Shown here piece after piece: positions 43,990 through 52,921 of a DNA stretch of 52,921 bases. A program made the translations under genes and the position numbers. Under the pieces are notes generated by a model. It saw only the letters and a list, made by a program, of their open reading frames with translations, ran no database searches and was not told the DNA's origin. The stretch is from Welwitschia mirabilis. Its lineage: Eukaryota > Gnetophyta > Gnetopsida > Welwitschiales. Location of the stretch: positions 87,642,475-87,695,395 of the forward strand of contig JBOZIK010000001.1 in NCBI GenBank assembly GCA_051453625.1, read 5' to 3'. The first letter of the stretch is position 1, and the number at the start of each line of letters is the position of its first letter.

Positions 43990-45025
43990 CATTGACATTT
44001 AGAATTAAACTTATGAGGCTATCATCCTTACATTACCTATCATATACATAGGGATCAATATGACTTCTATGGAAAACACATGAAAGAATCAAAACCAAGT
44101 ACTCCCAAAACAATAAGATAAGAAATCTAAACCTCCACCGATGCTATATGACAAACTCCTATTCATCTAATTCTAAAAGATGAGAAGTCTACCTAATTCT
44201 ATAGGATAGAGTCTACTAATCTCACCTATAACTATAAGCTAACAAACCTAAATTCCACCCTTCTTAGCTTTTCTTATAAAATGCCCTTAAAGCCCCTCAT
44301 TATATCATCACTTCCTCTTTGGTAAAAGATCTATTTTATCTTGGCATAGTTATTATAATGATGTCTTACTAAGTTCCTTGTGGGATTGAGCTAGGATCGA
44401 GGTTAGTGTGATGATCTTTATTAGATGTAGTATTCTTTTATGAATGTAAGGCATTTCCTTTATTTTAATAAAAAAGGTAGTTTTCCTCTTTTATTTTAAG
44501 TTAAAATTCACATTGCACTTTTAATGCTTTAACAAAACTATTTATTTACCAAGTATCTAGGTTTTTAAGTAAATATCTTTATCTTATATCCCTCTTTGGT
44601 ATTTTATATATGTTTGATGTTCTTTAGTTATTAATTTTTCTAATTTTCATAATTACATTTAGCTCTAATAAATAAATTGGCATAGAGGTCTCACCACTAC
44701 CCATGTAATGAATGAGATTATATTACCATAATCCACAACATAATGACTTAAAATCTTATAAGATTAATGAGAAAATTGCACTATATGTATGAATAGAAAC
44801 TTCATTTATTAAATGATTCAAGTTAGTTCTTTAAGAATTAATTTACTTCCTTCTTTTTCCATTTGAAGTTTTTCTTAATACTCTTACAAATTTAGTTTAT
44901 TTATTTTTCCCTATATAGCTATTTACATGCTAAATACTTTAAGCTAACTACATTCATTCTCATGGAGAGAATAATACTGGGTATTGCATAGTTAAAATGA
45001 ATAAATGTAATAACTCTATCAATTT
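43990..45025 (+). mobile_element. 5' LTR of gypsy element E1 (left edge uncertain)
   Basis: The right edge is set by the PBS at 45026. A TATAAA at 44275-44280 followed by GCCC-rich sequence mirrors the TATAAAAGG and GCCCCATTGTAA context of the E2 LTR (50540). The 45-bp A/T-rich poly(A)-signal-like region near 44455 also corresponds. The left boundary could not be found. Confidence 0.5.
44275..44280 (+). promoter_or_regulatory. TATA box of E1 LTR
   Basis: TATAAA, position comparable with TATAAAAGG in the E2 LTR. Confidence 0.4.
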
Positions 45026-45045
45026 TTTTATCATTATCAAGGATG
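45026..45045 (+). other. primer binding site of E1, eroded
   Basis: TTTATCATTATCAAGGATG corresponds to the usual TGGCGCCGTTGCCGGGGATG after C-to-T and G-to-A loss. The next bases match the E2 counterpart in spaced blocks. Confidence 0.55.
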
Positions 45046-45124
45046 ATGGCATATCAAGTTTTTATTGGTAATACATTAAATGATTTTATTTTCTTACTCT
45101 TTAGATAGTTTCATTTTTATTTCT

Positions 45125-45290
45125 TTTCAGTGATTAGTACTAGTCATCTTTAGTGTTACCTGAACTGATCTGATTATTTTTGTTTTACATTCTAGTGATG
45201 GGTCCTCATCTAGTATAGTGAAACTTGAATTGATCTAGTTATTTTATTTTTAATTTCTAACACTAGCCAATAGAAATAGTATTGCATAGT
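45125..45290 (+). repeat. degenerate ~65-bp tandem repeat in E1 leader
   Basis: Two copies of a block with CTAGTGATGGGTCCTCATCTAG-like and CTGAACTGATCT-like parts (about 45130-45190 and 45193-45260) plus a partial third. The E2 leader has the same arrangement. Confidence 0.45.
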
Positions 45291-45896
45291 TTTATGGTTA
45301 GTATGTTTCAAGTAAGCAGGTGATTTTCTTAAAGTAAAAGAAAAAGAAGGAAAAGAAGTGACAAAGAGTCTACATTGAACTTCAAATGAAATAAGAGCTC
45401 TCTTCCTTTAACTTTTAATTTATTTTTTATTAAAGAAAAATAAAAAATTTTAGTTAGCCTTAATTTTTTTAAAAAAATATAAACATCTTTCTTATAGTTA
45501 GTTTCTTTTATAGTTTTATTTAGGAAACAAAGAAAAATAAAAAGTCAGTAATTAGTTTTTTTCTAGTTCTATTTTGTAAAATTTTTATTTTATTTAAAAA
45601 TCATTATTTTATTATTTATTTGATATTAAACCATTTTATTTTTTGTTTGATTTTTCTATTTTTCTTATCTATCATTTACAAAAATTTATTAGCTTATTTA
45701 ATTTGTTAAAAATCAAAACTAAAACTCTAAAAATAACTAGTACTACTAGCTTTTTAACATGTATTCTCTTATACTTTGATCTAAACCTTTCCTAAACATT
45801 TTGTTCTCTTTGATTTCCTCTGTAAAATTTCTAATTTATATGTATTAGGTCTAAAATGAACTTGGTTGATTAGTTAAGCTTCCTTTAAATGATAAG
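45291..45896 (+). other. E1 leader
   Basis: T-rich untranslated stretch with no other feature seen. Confidence 0.4.
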
Positions 45897-47260
45897 ATGG
45901 AAGACACAAATGATTATATTAACCTCCACTACAAGGCTTTCAAGAATATGCTCAGAATGAATCCTAAAATTGACAAGACCCCTAAGGTAGTAATGGTCCT
46001 ATATCTAATGAATAATTCATAGAATACCTTAAGCATTAACGATACAACCAACTCCTACCTCAATTCCTTCCTTATGAGTCTTAAAGCTAAATATTTTTTA
46101 ATTAACTTCCATCTCATATTCCTAATCCACAAAGCTAATAATTCTCTTAACCCTTATGTCATAGCTAAAATTTTTCATAATCTTTAATTCATAGTCAACC
46201 TTTACCTCATAACCAATCCTTTTCTCAATTCTTAAATTAAAGTTAACCTTTTGCACATCAATCTAATTAAATGTATTCTTAGCATCATGACCAATTTTAC
46301 TCTTAAAGCTAATCCAATGTACATAGTAATCCTTAAACTTGATAGATATTCTAGGAATATTTACAACCTTAGTATCTTAAAACTCCTTCTTACATTATAC
46401 AACTGCCTATAACATGTAACTTAGACTTTAAGCAGTCAACTATATAGCTTATTTTTCATTTTCATGACTTAGAATTAGAGGCCTCTTATTTGCATATTAA
46501 AGAATTTTAGTTGTTTTATCAATAATATCCTAATTCACTAATACTATGAATACATTAAGGCTAACCTTATTCCCATTTTCTTTGAAACATGAATGCATTT
46601 ATGCCTTTGATTAAGACTTGTGCTAAACTCAATAAGGCCTTCATTTAGAAATTCTTCCCAAGCCATAAAATGGATTCTTTGTAAAATAAATATAGACTTA
46701 CTAATAAAAAGATCATGAAATCTTTTCATAAATATAGAAAAGTTTAAAGATTTATTACAGAAATGCTTGTAATATGGTTTTGAGTCTAGTTATATAATTA
46801 ATTTTTTTGAGGGTTTATCATCAAATAATGAGTAATTAGTTCAAATGATAATCCAAGGAAGCTTTGTAGTAATATACATAAATGATACTTGAAGATACTT
46901 AAATTTTTAATCAAAAGTTTAAAAAATTAGAAGAAACTATTAATCTCTATTAATCCCACCATTTGTTAAGTATATTAGTGTTTTTAAAGTTCTAGAGAAA
47001 TTTGACATAGGAAATCAAATAAATGAACTTTTAAAGAAATTAAATTCCCTTACATCTCATCCATTAGTATTAAAACTATGATGTTTAATTTACCACATAG
47101 ATGCACATGAAATTGCTAAGTGTCATTCAATATTAATGTACCAAAATATAGTAAAAAATTAATAAACTTGATAAGATACAATTGGCAAGGTAAAATTGAT
47201 CCCTACTCAAATACTTATAACCTCAATTGGAGAAATCATCCTAAATTCTCTTAGAAGTAA
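45897..47260 (+). pseudogene. E1 gag relic
   Basis: Possible start ATG at 45897. 46050-46400 in one frame is Gln/Ser/Pro-rich, with more than ten TAA/TAG at positions fitting former CAA/CAG. The core near 46605-46830 reads KLNKAFI-stop-KFFPSHKMDSL (family L--AFL-KFFP--KT--LRN) then KKIMKSFHKYRK (family ESFHEYWER). Near 47198-47250 DPYSNTYNLNWRNHPKFS is followed by a stop. This is the hallmark NPYSNTYNPGWRNHPNFSW of Tat-type gag, the Trp lost by TGG to TAG. Structural protein of the particle in live elements. Confidence 0.75.
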
Positions 47261-48030
47261 GACACTAATCCACATCAAAATTTTTACACTAGGAACTTAT
47301 TCCCTTTATTTTCTCATCTTTATCCATCAAATTCAAACCAACACTATTTAAACTTTCACCTAATTTCATAAATCTATTAAAAGAAACTTTAAAATCTTTT
47401 ATGAAAACTTAAGTACAAAGTAATAAAAAAAGTCTATCTACCATAAATAAGCTTAACTAAAATATCTAACAACTTCACAAATTACCACTTATATCTTTTT
47501 AATACTAAACTAATGAGAACCTACCAAAATTTATATGAGTCCTCAACCTAATATAAGAGGAATTAAAATGGTACAGGAAGGAGAGCTGAGTTACATCAAT
47601 TAGACTAAATTTATTCATATTTAAAGGGGAAGAGAAATAAACCAAAAAATATAACTAAGTCCATCTGAGGAAGGAAAAAATCCTTTTAATAATAATAATA
47701 ATAAATAAATAGTAAAGGAAATAAAAATCCCTTTGCTTATTTACCAAGAACCTTTACCATTTCCTTAATAATTAAAAAGAGAAAATATTACTAAGAAATA
47801 ATTTAAGGTCTTGGAATTTTTAAAGAAGTAAAAGATAATATCTCCTTATTAAAGGTCATTAAATAAGTGTAATCCTACATAAAGTTCCTCAAAGACATGT
47901 GTAGTGTAAGAAGAAGGATAAACATTATAAGCAAGGCATTCCTAGAATAAAAAACTAGTGCAATTATTTAAAACCAATTTCTACCTAAAAATAAAAATTT
48001 TGGATGCCTAAAAATCTCAATTACAATTAG
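47261..48030 (+). other. E1 gag to protease region
   Basis: Asn/Lys-rich eroded pol-gag junction. The ATAATAATA run near 47690 is a short tandem repeat. No other block recognised. Confidence 0.4.
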
Positions 48031-48340
48031 ATAAAGACACCTAATACAAGCCTTACTAGACATAGGATCTAGTATTAACTTTATTTCTTATAATACTTAT
48101 AAATAATTAGGCTTAGAGGGTTTTAAAAATACCAAACTCCAATTGTATCTTACTAACAATTCCCTCAGAATACTAGTAGGAGTTATTGAAGATGTTATTA
48201 TTAGGGTTGATAGTTGTTACTTCTAGTATACTTTTTAGTCTTAGACATAGAGAAATTTCCTATTTAATTAGCTCCTATCATCTTAACTAGATCTATCATT
48301 ACAACATCTCATGCTATTCTCAATTATAGGAATGATCTGA
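48031..48340 (+). pseudogene. E1 aspartic protease relic
   Basis: The plus strand near 48050-48115 reads ALLDIGSSINFISYNTYK-stop-LGLEG (family ALCDLGASVNLIPYSVFKKLGLGE). The catalytic Asp and Gly are kept and the stop is a former Gln or Lys position. Next comes QLYLTNNSLRILVGVIEDVI (family LQLADRS-KYP-GIIEDVLV). Later blocks shift frame. Confidence 0.8.
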
Positions 48341-48739
48341 TGAAAATTTCATTTGACAATATAACAATAGAGATAAATATTTTTAATGCCATGAAATTAA
48401 CCCTTACTAATTACATGATCAAACATGTAGATGGAATAGAGAATCTCATGCTTAATCAAGAATTCACATTTTATTAAGGAGGTTTTAGAACTAACTTCCC
48501 TCATAAGCAAGACTTACAAATTGTTACTCAAGATGAACCTTTAATTGAGTTTAAGTTTTTTTTCCATAATTTTAAATATGCATTTTAGGTAGTAACTATA
48601 TCTTTCTAATGGTAACTGGTTCCTCTTCATCCCCTTTAAAAGAAACTAAATTGCTAAATCTATTGAATAAGTATAAATAAGCCATTAGTAAGACCTTAGT
48701 AGATATTAGAGGCATTAACGTGAGTATTTATATGTACCA
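48341..48739 (+). other. E1 protease-RT linker
   Basis: Eroded pol; no block named. Confidence 0.35.
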
Positions 48740-49480
48740 TATCTATTTGAAGAGAATTCTAAAAATTCTATTGAGCCTCAAAGAATAACCAATCCTACCT
48801 TAAAGGATGTAGTAAAAAACAAGGTACTCAAACTCTTGAATAATGGAATTATTTATTCTATCTTTAATAGTAAACGATTGAGTCTGATGCAAACTATGAT
48901 CAAAACATCTAGAGTAATCTTAGTATTAAATAAGAGAAATGAACTTATTCTTATGAGAACAACTATAAATTATAGAATGTACATTAACTTTAAAAAGCTA
49001 AATGTAGTAACTAGAAAAGATCATTTTCCTCTTCCATCTTCAGACCATATTATTGAATAACTTTCTAGATATCTGTATTACTAATTTTTGGATGTATGCA
49101 CTAGTTATAATAAAATTGAAATAGCTTTGAAGGATTAATATAAAATCACATTTACTTATCCTTATAGAACCTTTACATATAAAAAAATGCCTTTTAGTCT
49201 TTGTAACATCCCAAGCACATTTTAATAATGTATGCAAGGCTTTTTTTAAACTTATTGGATCAATGTGTGAAAATATTTATGTATGAGTTTTATATTTAGA
49301 AGTTTAGTTTCAACCAATGCCTTTATAACTTAAAATTTATTCTTTGTACATGCATCAAAAGATATGTACAAGAAAAGTGTTATTTCATAATGAATAAAGA
49401 TATAGTTCTAGGTCATATCATATCTTTCAAAGGAATACAAATAAACCCTACTAAGTATTCTTAGTAACTCACTTATCCAC
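48740..49480 (+). pseudogene. E1 reverse transcriptase relic
   Basis: 48836-49060 is open and reads NNGIIYSIFNSKRLSLMQ, RNELILMRTTINYRMYINFK and RKDHFPLPSSDHIIE. This is the gypsy RT block of Athila/Tat type (family GIIYPISDS-WVSPVQ, NELIPTRTVTGWR-CIDYRKLN-ATRKDHFPLPFIDQMLE). Further on come FLDVCTSYNKIEIALKD (family FLDGYSGYNQI--A-ED) and MPFSLCNIPSTF. The active-site FMDDF reads FMYEF, so both Asp are changed. Stops elsewhere are mostly former Gln. Same polarity as gag and protease. Confidence 0.88.
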
Positions 49481-49659
49481 TTCACACAAGAAAAAATACA
49501 TTAGATCTATCCTAGGGCATGTAAAATATTATAAGAGACTTAATAAAGGCTTTAGTAAGATTTTCAAACCTCTTTGTAATCTTCTTAAAAATGATGTTTC
49601 TTTTGAATGGACCAAAAAGTGTTAATGCACCTTTGATAAACTCAAAGAAAACCTTACTA

Positions 49660-49960
49660 CAAAACCCATTGTTTCACCTTCTAACTGGAAGTTACCATTT
49701 AAGTTAATATGTAATTCTAGTAATTATGTTATTGGGGCTATGTTAGGATAAAAAATAGATAAGAAACCAATGGTAATTTCATATGCATGCAAAAATTTAA
49801 GTAACATTCAACTCAATTACATAGTCATTGAAAATGAAATTCTATCTATAATATTTGTGCTAGAAAACTTTACATAGTATTTGCTAGGACCTATGCTCCT
49901 CTTGTTTACAAATCATTTAGCTCTTAATGCCTTATTTTCATTTCAAAATTAACATTCTAA
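49660..49960 (+). pseudogene. E1 RNase H relic
   Basis: The plus strand reads NWKLPFKLICNSSNYVIGAM (family DW-LPFELMCDASDYAVGAV; catalytic Asp to Asn), then KKPMVISYACKNLSNIQLNY, ENEILSIIFVLENFT and FTNHLALNALF (family TDHAALKYL, Asp to Asn). Two in-frame stops occupy places where the family has Gln or other polar residues. Expected post-RNase H and integrase blocks are absent downstream. Confidence 0.85.
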
Positions 49961-50079
49961 GCAAGTAATATAGATTAATTTAGCATAGAGAGAAATATTA
50001 AATTAATGATTTCATTACATATTAATTTCATGAGATTATGGACTTCGTTTTAACATTAGCAGGTATTTTATGGCCTTTT
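49961..50079 (+). other. junction between E1 and E2 LTR
   Basis: Switch point somewhere in this stretch; the exact breakpoint was not found. Confidence 0.3.
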
Positions 50080-51355
50080 AAAAAATAGTGCAAAACTTGA
50101 TAAGACTCTTGTTATAAACACTAGCATTATTAGCTAAGACTGCTAGTGTCACTAGCCTTATGAGGAGAAACTACATAAATTTCACATTCTTATAACATTT
50201 TAAGAAATTAATCACATAGCACTTGTGAACTCAATCAAATAAAAATCAAATTTAACTCTATTAATACTTGGTAGAAGTACAAATTCATACATTAGAACAA
50301 CATGTGATGGTAACAAAGATGATCACATGATAGATACATGGTATTAAATCCATTAACAACACCATTAGTAGTTAGAAGATACATCATCGTCATTTTTGCA
50401 TAACTACATTACCAAATGTTAGTAACTTTCTTCTTAAGTAACCATCCATTATAACCACTCTCTTATGTAATCATTTACCTAACACATAAGATGACACCTA
50501 ACACAATGATGATTAAGATTCTAAGCTTCTTTCCTCATCTATAAAAGGGTCTTTATGCCCCATTGTAAACATCTTTTAGTTGTATTAACATGGTAAGAAC
50601 TTAGAGGCTAGGACATCATGGTGCTTTAACACTCTTTCTTGGGGATGGAATAATCCAAGATTGGTTGAGGACTTTTGCTTCTCCTTTTCTTTGATTTGAT
50701 GTAATGTATGATTTCATTTATTTTTAATAAAGAATTGATTTAAACCCTTTTATTATTAATGTACAATTTCAATCACTATTGAAAAGGTTTAGGTAGAATC
50801 CGTTCTTAAAATAAGGTGATTATTTTATTGTTAATGATCATAAATGGCATTCAAACTCTTTAGATGAGCTTATTTAATCATTAATTTCTTCTAAATTATG
50901 TGAATTATTTAAAGTTACTTGTGTGATTTATAGTTTTTATTATCTGACGAATCTTATGCACTTAGGTTTACATTTTTCATGCTTATAAAGGGTTATGAAG
51001 TATAGAGAGAACTTGATAACTCACTAATAATTATATGGTAGATGAGATTATGTCTTTATGATGAGACTTAATTACCTGATAATTTATTCCATTTTTTAGA
51101 TAAAGGAATCATTAAAGCAAAGGTGAAGTAAAGGATGTCTTGAATAAACCCTTGGAACACTTTATTCCCTTGTATTATCAATTGAAAATCATCTCAATTC
51201 TCAAACTCTAATTTCTCTTTTGCTTGGTTTTTCATTATAATCTAGAATAATCTTGTATCTTTTGATTAATTTAACTTCTACATCCTTATAGAAGAATGAT
51301 AGATAAGTGATAACTTATCTTAACTCCAAATCACTATAAAGCTATGATTAGATTT
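50080..51355 (+). mobile_element. 5' LTR of gypsy element E2 (left edge uncertain)
   Basis: Has TATAAAAGG (50540-50548), a GCCCCATTGTAA block and an AATAAAG near 50728, and runs up to a PBS at 51356. It is similar in layout to the E1 LTR but clearly diverged. A PBS to its right makes it a 5' LTR, not the 3' LTR of E1. Confidence 0.55.
50540..50548 (+). promoter_or_regulatory. TATA box of E2 LTR
   Basis: TATAAAAGG, a close match to plant promoter consensus, in LTR context. Confidence 0.5.
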
Positions 51356-51375
51356 TGGCACCATTATAGATGATG
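51356..51375 (+). other. primer binding site of E2, best preserved
   Basis: TGGCACCATTATAGATGATG matches TGGCGCCGTTGCCGGGGATG at 13 of 20 positions by eye, with most changes G-to-A or C-to-T. Confidence 0.7.
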
Positions 51376-51925
51376 TATTAGCAGGGTAATTATTCAATAG
51401 TGCATGATTATTTTTCTTGCAATTTTTTAGTTAGATTTTATTTTTTCAATGGTGGGTATTGGTTCTTTTTCCAATGATACCTAAATTGGTTTAAATTATT
51501 TTTATTTTGAGTGTTGTTTTCTTTTATTTCTAGTGGTAAATGGTTCATTTCTAGTAACATCTGAAATAGTTTAAATTGTTGAGTTTGATTATCTTTTCTA
51601 ATTTATGAAACTTCATTGTTATGTATAATATTTCAGTTATGGATCTAATGAATTTCTTGTAAGTAAATCAAATCTAAGATCATGATTTTAAATTAAAACT
51701 AAACTCTAATAATTTGTGTGTTTTATATGTTTTTTAAATTTTTGTAAATTCTTTATACATTTATTGGCTTTGTTTTAGTTTTTATTACTGCCAAAATTTG
51801 TCAGAAAATTAAAAATATTTAAGGATTGTTTTATATATTGTAAATTTTTAATTCTCAAATATTTTTATGTCTTTTTTTAATTTTTCCTTATTGGAAAATC
51901 TAGTTTTAATAATTCTACTTATCAA
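51376..51925 (+). other. E2 leader, with two-copy repeat
   Basis: Repeats GTGGGTATTGGTTC / GTGGTAAATGGTTC and GATACCTAAATTGG / AACATCTGAAATAG at about 51450-51510 and 51530-51585, as in the E1 leader. T-rich to the gap. No gag seen. Confidence 0.45.
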
Positions 51926-52025
51926 NNNNNNNNNNNNNNNNNNNNNNNNNNNNNNNNNNNNNNNNNNNNNNNNNNNNNNNNNNNNNNNNNNNNNNNNNNN
52001 NNNNNNNNNNNNNNNNNNNNNNNNN
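51926..52025. other. assembly gap (100 N)
   Basis: Placeholder gap. The left flank is E2 leader; the right flank begins 293 bp inside LTR C'. Confidence 0.99.
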
Positions 52026-52297
52026 AATCTATATAATTAAAGAAACCTGTCACGAATCTAGAACAACATAAACTATGAGGGATAAGTTCCTGCAATTATT
52101 AATAAAAAGAGTAATTCAGATTAAAGATGTGAAAAGACATCTGTATCACAAAGTAGCCATTCCTCAATGGAGGATACGCCATCCAACACCAAGGTAATGT
52201 CTCTCTAGATTACAAGATGGTTCTCTGGTCCCAAGATCTCCTATCACAAGAATGTCAGGTACTGTCCAAAATGATTAGAGATCGAGGGGGAAACCTT

Positions 52298-52305
52298 TAT
52301 TTATA
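52298..52305 (-). promoter_or_regulatory. TATA box of LTR C'
   Basis: TATAAATA on the minus strand, identical position to LTR C. Confidence 0.6.
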
Positions 52306-52428
52306 AGCAGAAAGGGGAAAGAGAATAGCAGAAAAGCATAATATAAACTCTAGCTAATATGAAAGGGAAAGTCACAATTAACAAGCGATAACTTAGGAAT
52401 ACAATTTATGGAAGTGTGGAATAACAGT

Positions 52429-52705
52429 GTCATCCAGGATGTCGTCTAGACGATGCAAGATACGACAAGGATTTACAATGAGTTATCTAGTTTGCCTCTA
52501 GTTTGGCTCTCTGTGATCTTCATGCAAACTGTTGTCAACTGAAATTGGATATGTCATCTACTAGCGTCGTCTGGATGATGATGTGGATGATGGAATCTGA
52601 TGATAAGATGTTCACTTCAACTGCAAGCTATCTGGAATTAAGTCTGTCATCTGTCGAACTAAGGGTTGTCGTCCTGACTGTCGTCTGGACGACATAGGGG
52701 ACGAT
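52429..52705. repeat. three quasi-palindromes in U3 of LTR C', one nearly perfect
   Basis: Units 52429-52466, 52553-52592 and 52668-52705. The last is laid out as GTCGTCC, 5-nt spacer, GTCGTC, TG, GACGAC, 5-nt spacer, GGACGAT. Inner arms pair perfectly and outer arms in 6 of 7 positions. Confidence 0.85.
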
Positions 52706-52921
52706 AATCTTCTACTTATCCTTTGACAGTCTGATATCTAGTTATTTGCAGGAATAATCATCTGAAAATACAATTTATCTATATCTATATGAAATCTTCG
52801 TGAATTATCTGATAAATTACATGTTTTCATCTTGTGCTCCTAGGTTCTCAATTATCATAGAAACTAAGCATTTATCTGTTAGTTTATCTGCAAAACAACT
52901 CAAAATACCCTATCAAATACA

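Larger units (their letters stand above)
45026..49960 (+). mobile_element. internal region of Tat/Athila-like gypsy element E1
   Basis: Plus-strand order PBS, leader, gag, protease, RT, RNase H. No integrase follows: after about 49960 the sequence passes into another LTR (E2). All genes are broken. Confidence 0.75.
52026..52921 (-). mobile_element. LTR C' (partial; relative of LTR C)
   Basis: Matches 40190-41080 at roughly 88-90 percent by eye. Lacks the first 293 bp (gap) and the last 20 bp (window end). Same orientation as C. It keeps more CpG than any other LTR here. Confidence 0.85.

Noticed and set aside
50142-50156. Perfect 15-nt palindrome (GCTAGTG T CACTAGC)
   Set aside because: Single occurrence in an LTR. 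Could be a terminator-like or chance palindrome; no supporting context.
1-52921. Host genes, tRNA or rRNA genes
   Set aside because: No exon-like conserved coding sequence outside transposon pol/gag, and no tRNA cloverleaf or rRNA sequence noticed. A tRNAscan and protein search would be needed to exclude small ones.

Overview
The window looks like plant nuclear heterochromatin. It is very AT-rich, and I recognise no host gene, tRNA, rRNA or CRISPR array. Almost everything I can identify is decayed LTR retrotransposon sequence (Ty3/gypsy and Ty1/copia), nested several layers deep. The domain types (Athila/Tat-like gag-pol, Sirevirus-like copia gag, env-like ORFs before 3' LTRs) are typical of flowering plants, but the species cannot be told. 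Coding remnants carry many stops that mostly read as former CAA/CAG/CGA/TGG codons, and primer-binding sites differ from the usual plant sequence mainly by C-to-T/G-to-A changes. Both point to long deamination of methylated cytosines. Five N-runs (3307-3406, 15581-15590, 15846-16261, 16949-17048, 51926-52025) break the assembly.

Layout. 1-12651: two minus-strand Athila-like gypsy copies (A2 before the first gap, A1 after it). A1 keeps gag, protease, RT, RNase H, integrase, leader, PBS and 5' LTR, and sits inside a minus-strand copia RT. 12652-18366: that copia element (Co-1) with RT start, integrase, protease, gag, PBS and 5' LTR. 18367-20905: plus-strand Sirevirus-like 3' end (env-like ORF relic, polypurine tract, LTR S). 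20906-29509: a plus-strand gypsy 3' end whose LTR (M1+M5) is split by a complete minus-strand element of the same LTR family (M, 21802-28785) that has only gag and protease. 29510-31424: copia RT fragment Co-3, then a plus-strand M-family 5' LTR with PBS (M4). 31425-35030: minus-strand Sirevirus-like 3' LTR, polypurine tract and env-like relic, then another copia-LTR-like stretch. 35031-37244: copia Co-2 pol, cut by LTR B. 37245-41100: Athila-like 3' end B and the isolated LTR C. 41101-43559: nothing recognised. 43560-43900: copia integrase scrap. 44000-51925: plus-strand Tat/Athila-like E1 (LTR, PBS, gag, protease, RT, RNase H, no integrase) followed by a second LTR+PBS (E2). 52026-52921: LTR C', a relative of LTR C.

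The most interesting signal is regulatory. The TGTTG...CAACA LTR family carries a 38-40 nt quasi-palindrome built from four GTCGTC/GACGAC modules. It lies in U3, and the nearest copy starts a nearly constant 117-126 bp upstream of a TATAAATA box; copies also occur in the leader (about 95-bp tandem array) and in the 3' internal region. Two other LTR families have their own eroded CpG-centred palindrome clusters (AGACGTCT-like in copia LTRs, GTCGAC-like in LTR S). All three motifs survive mostly as their TG and CA deamination products.
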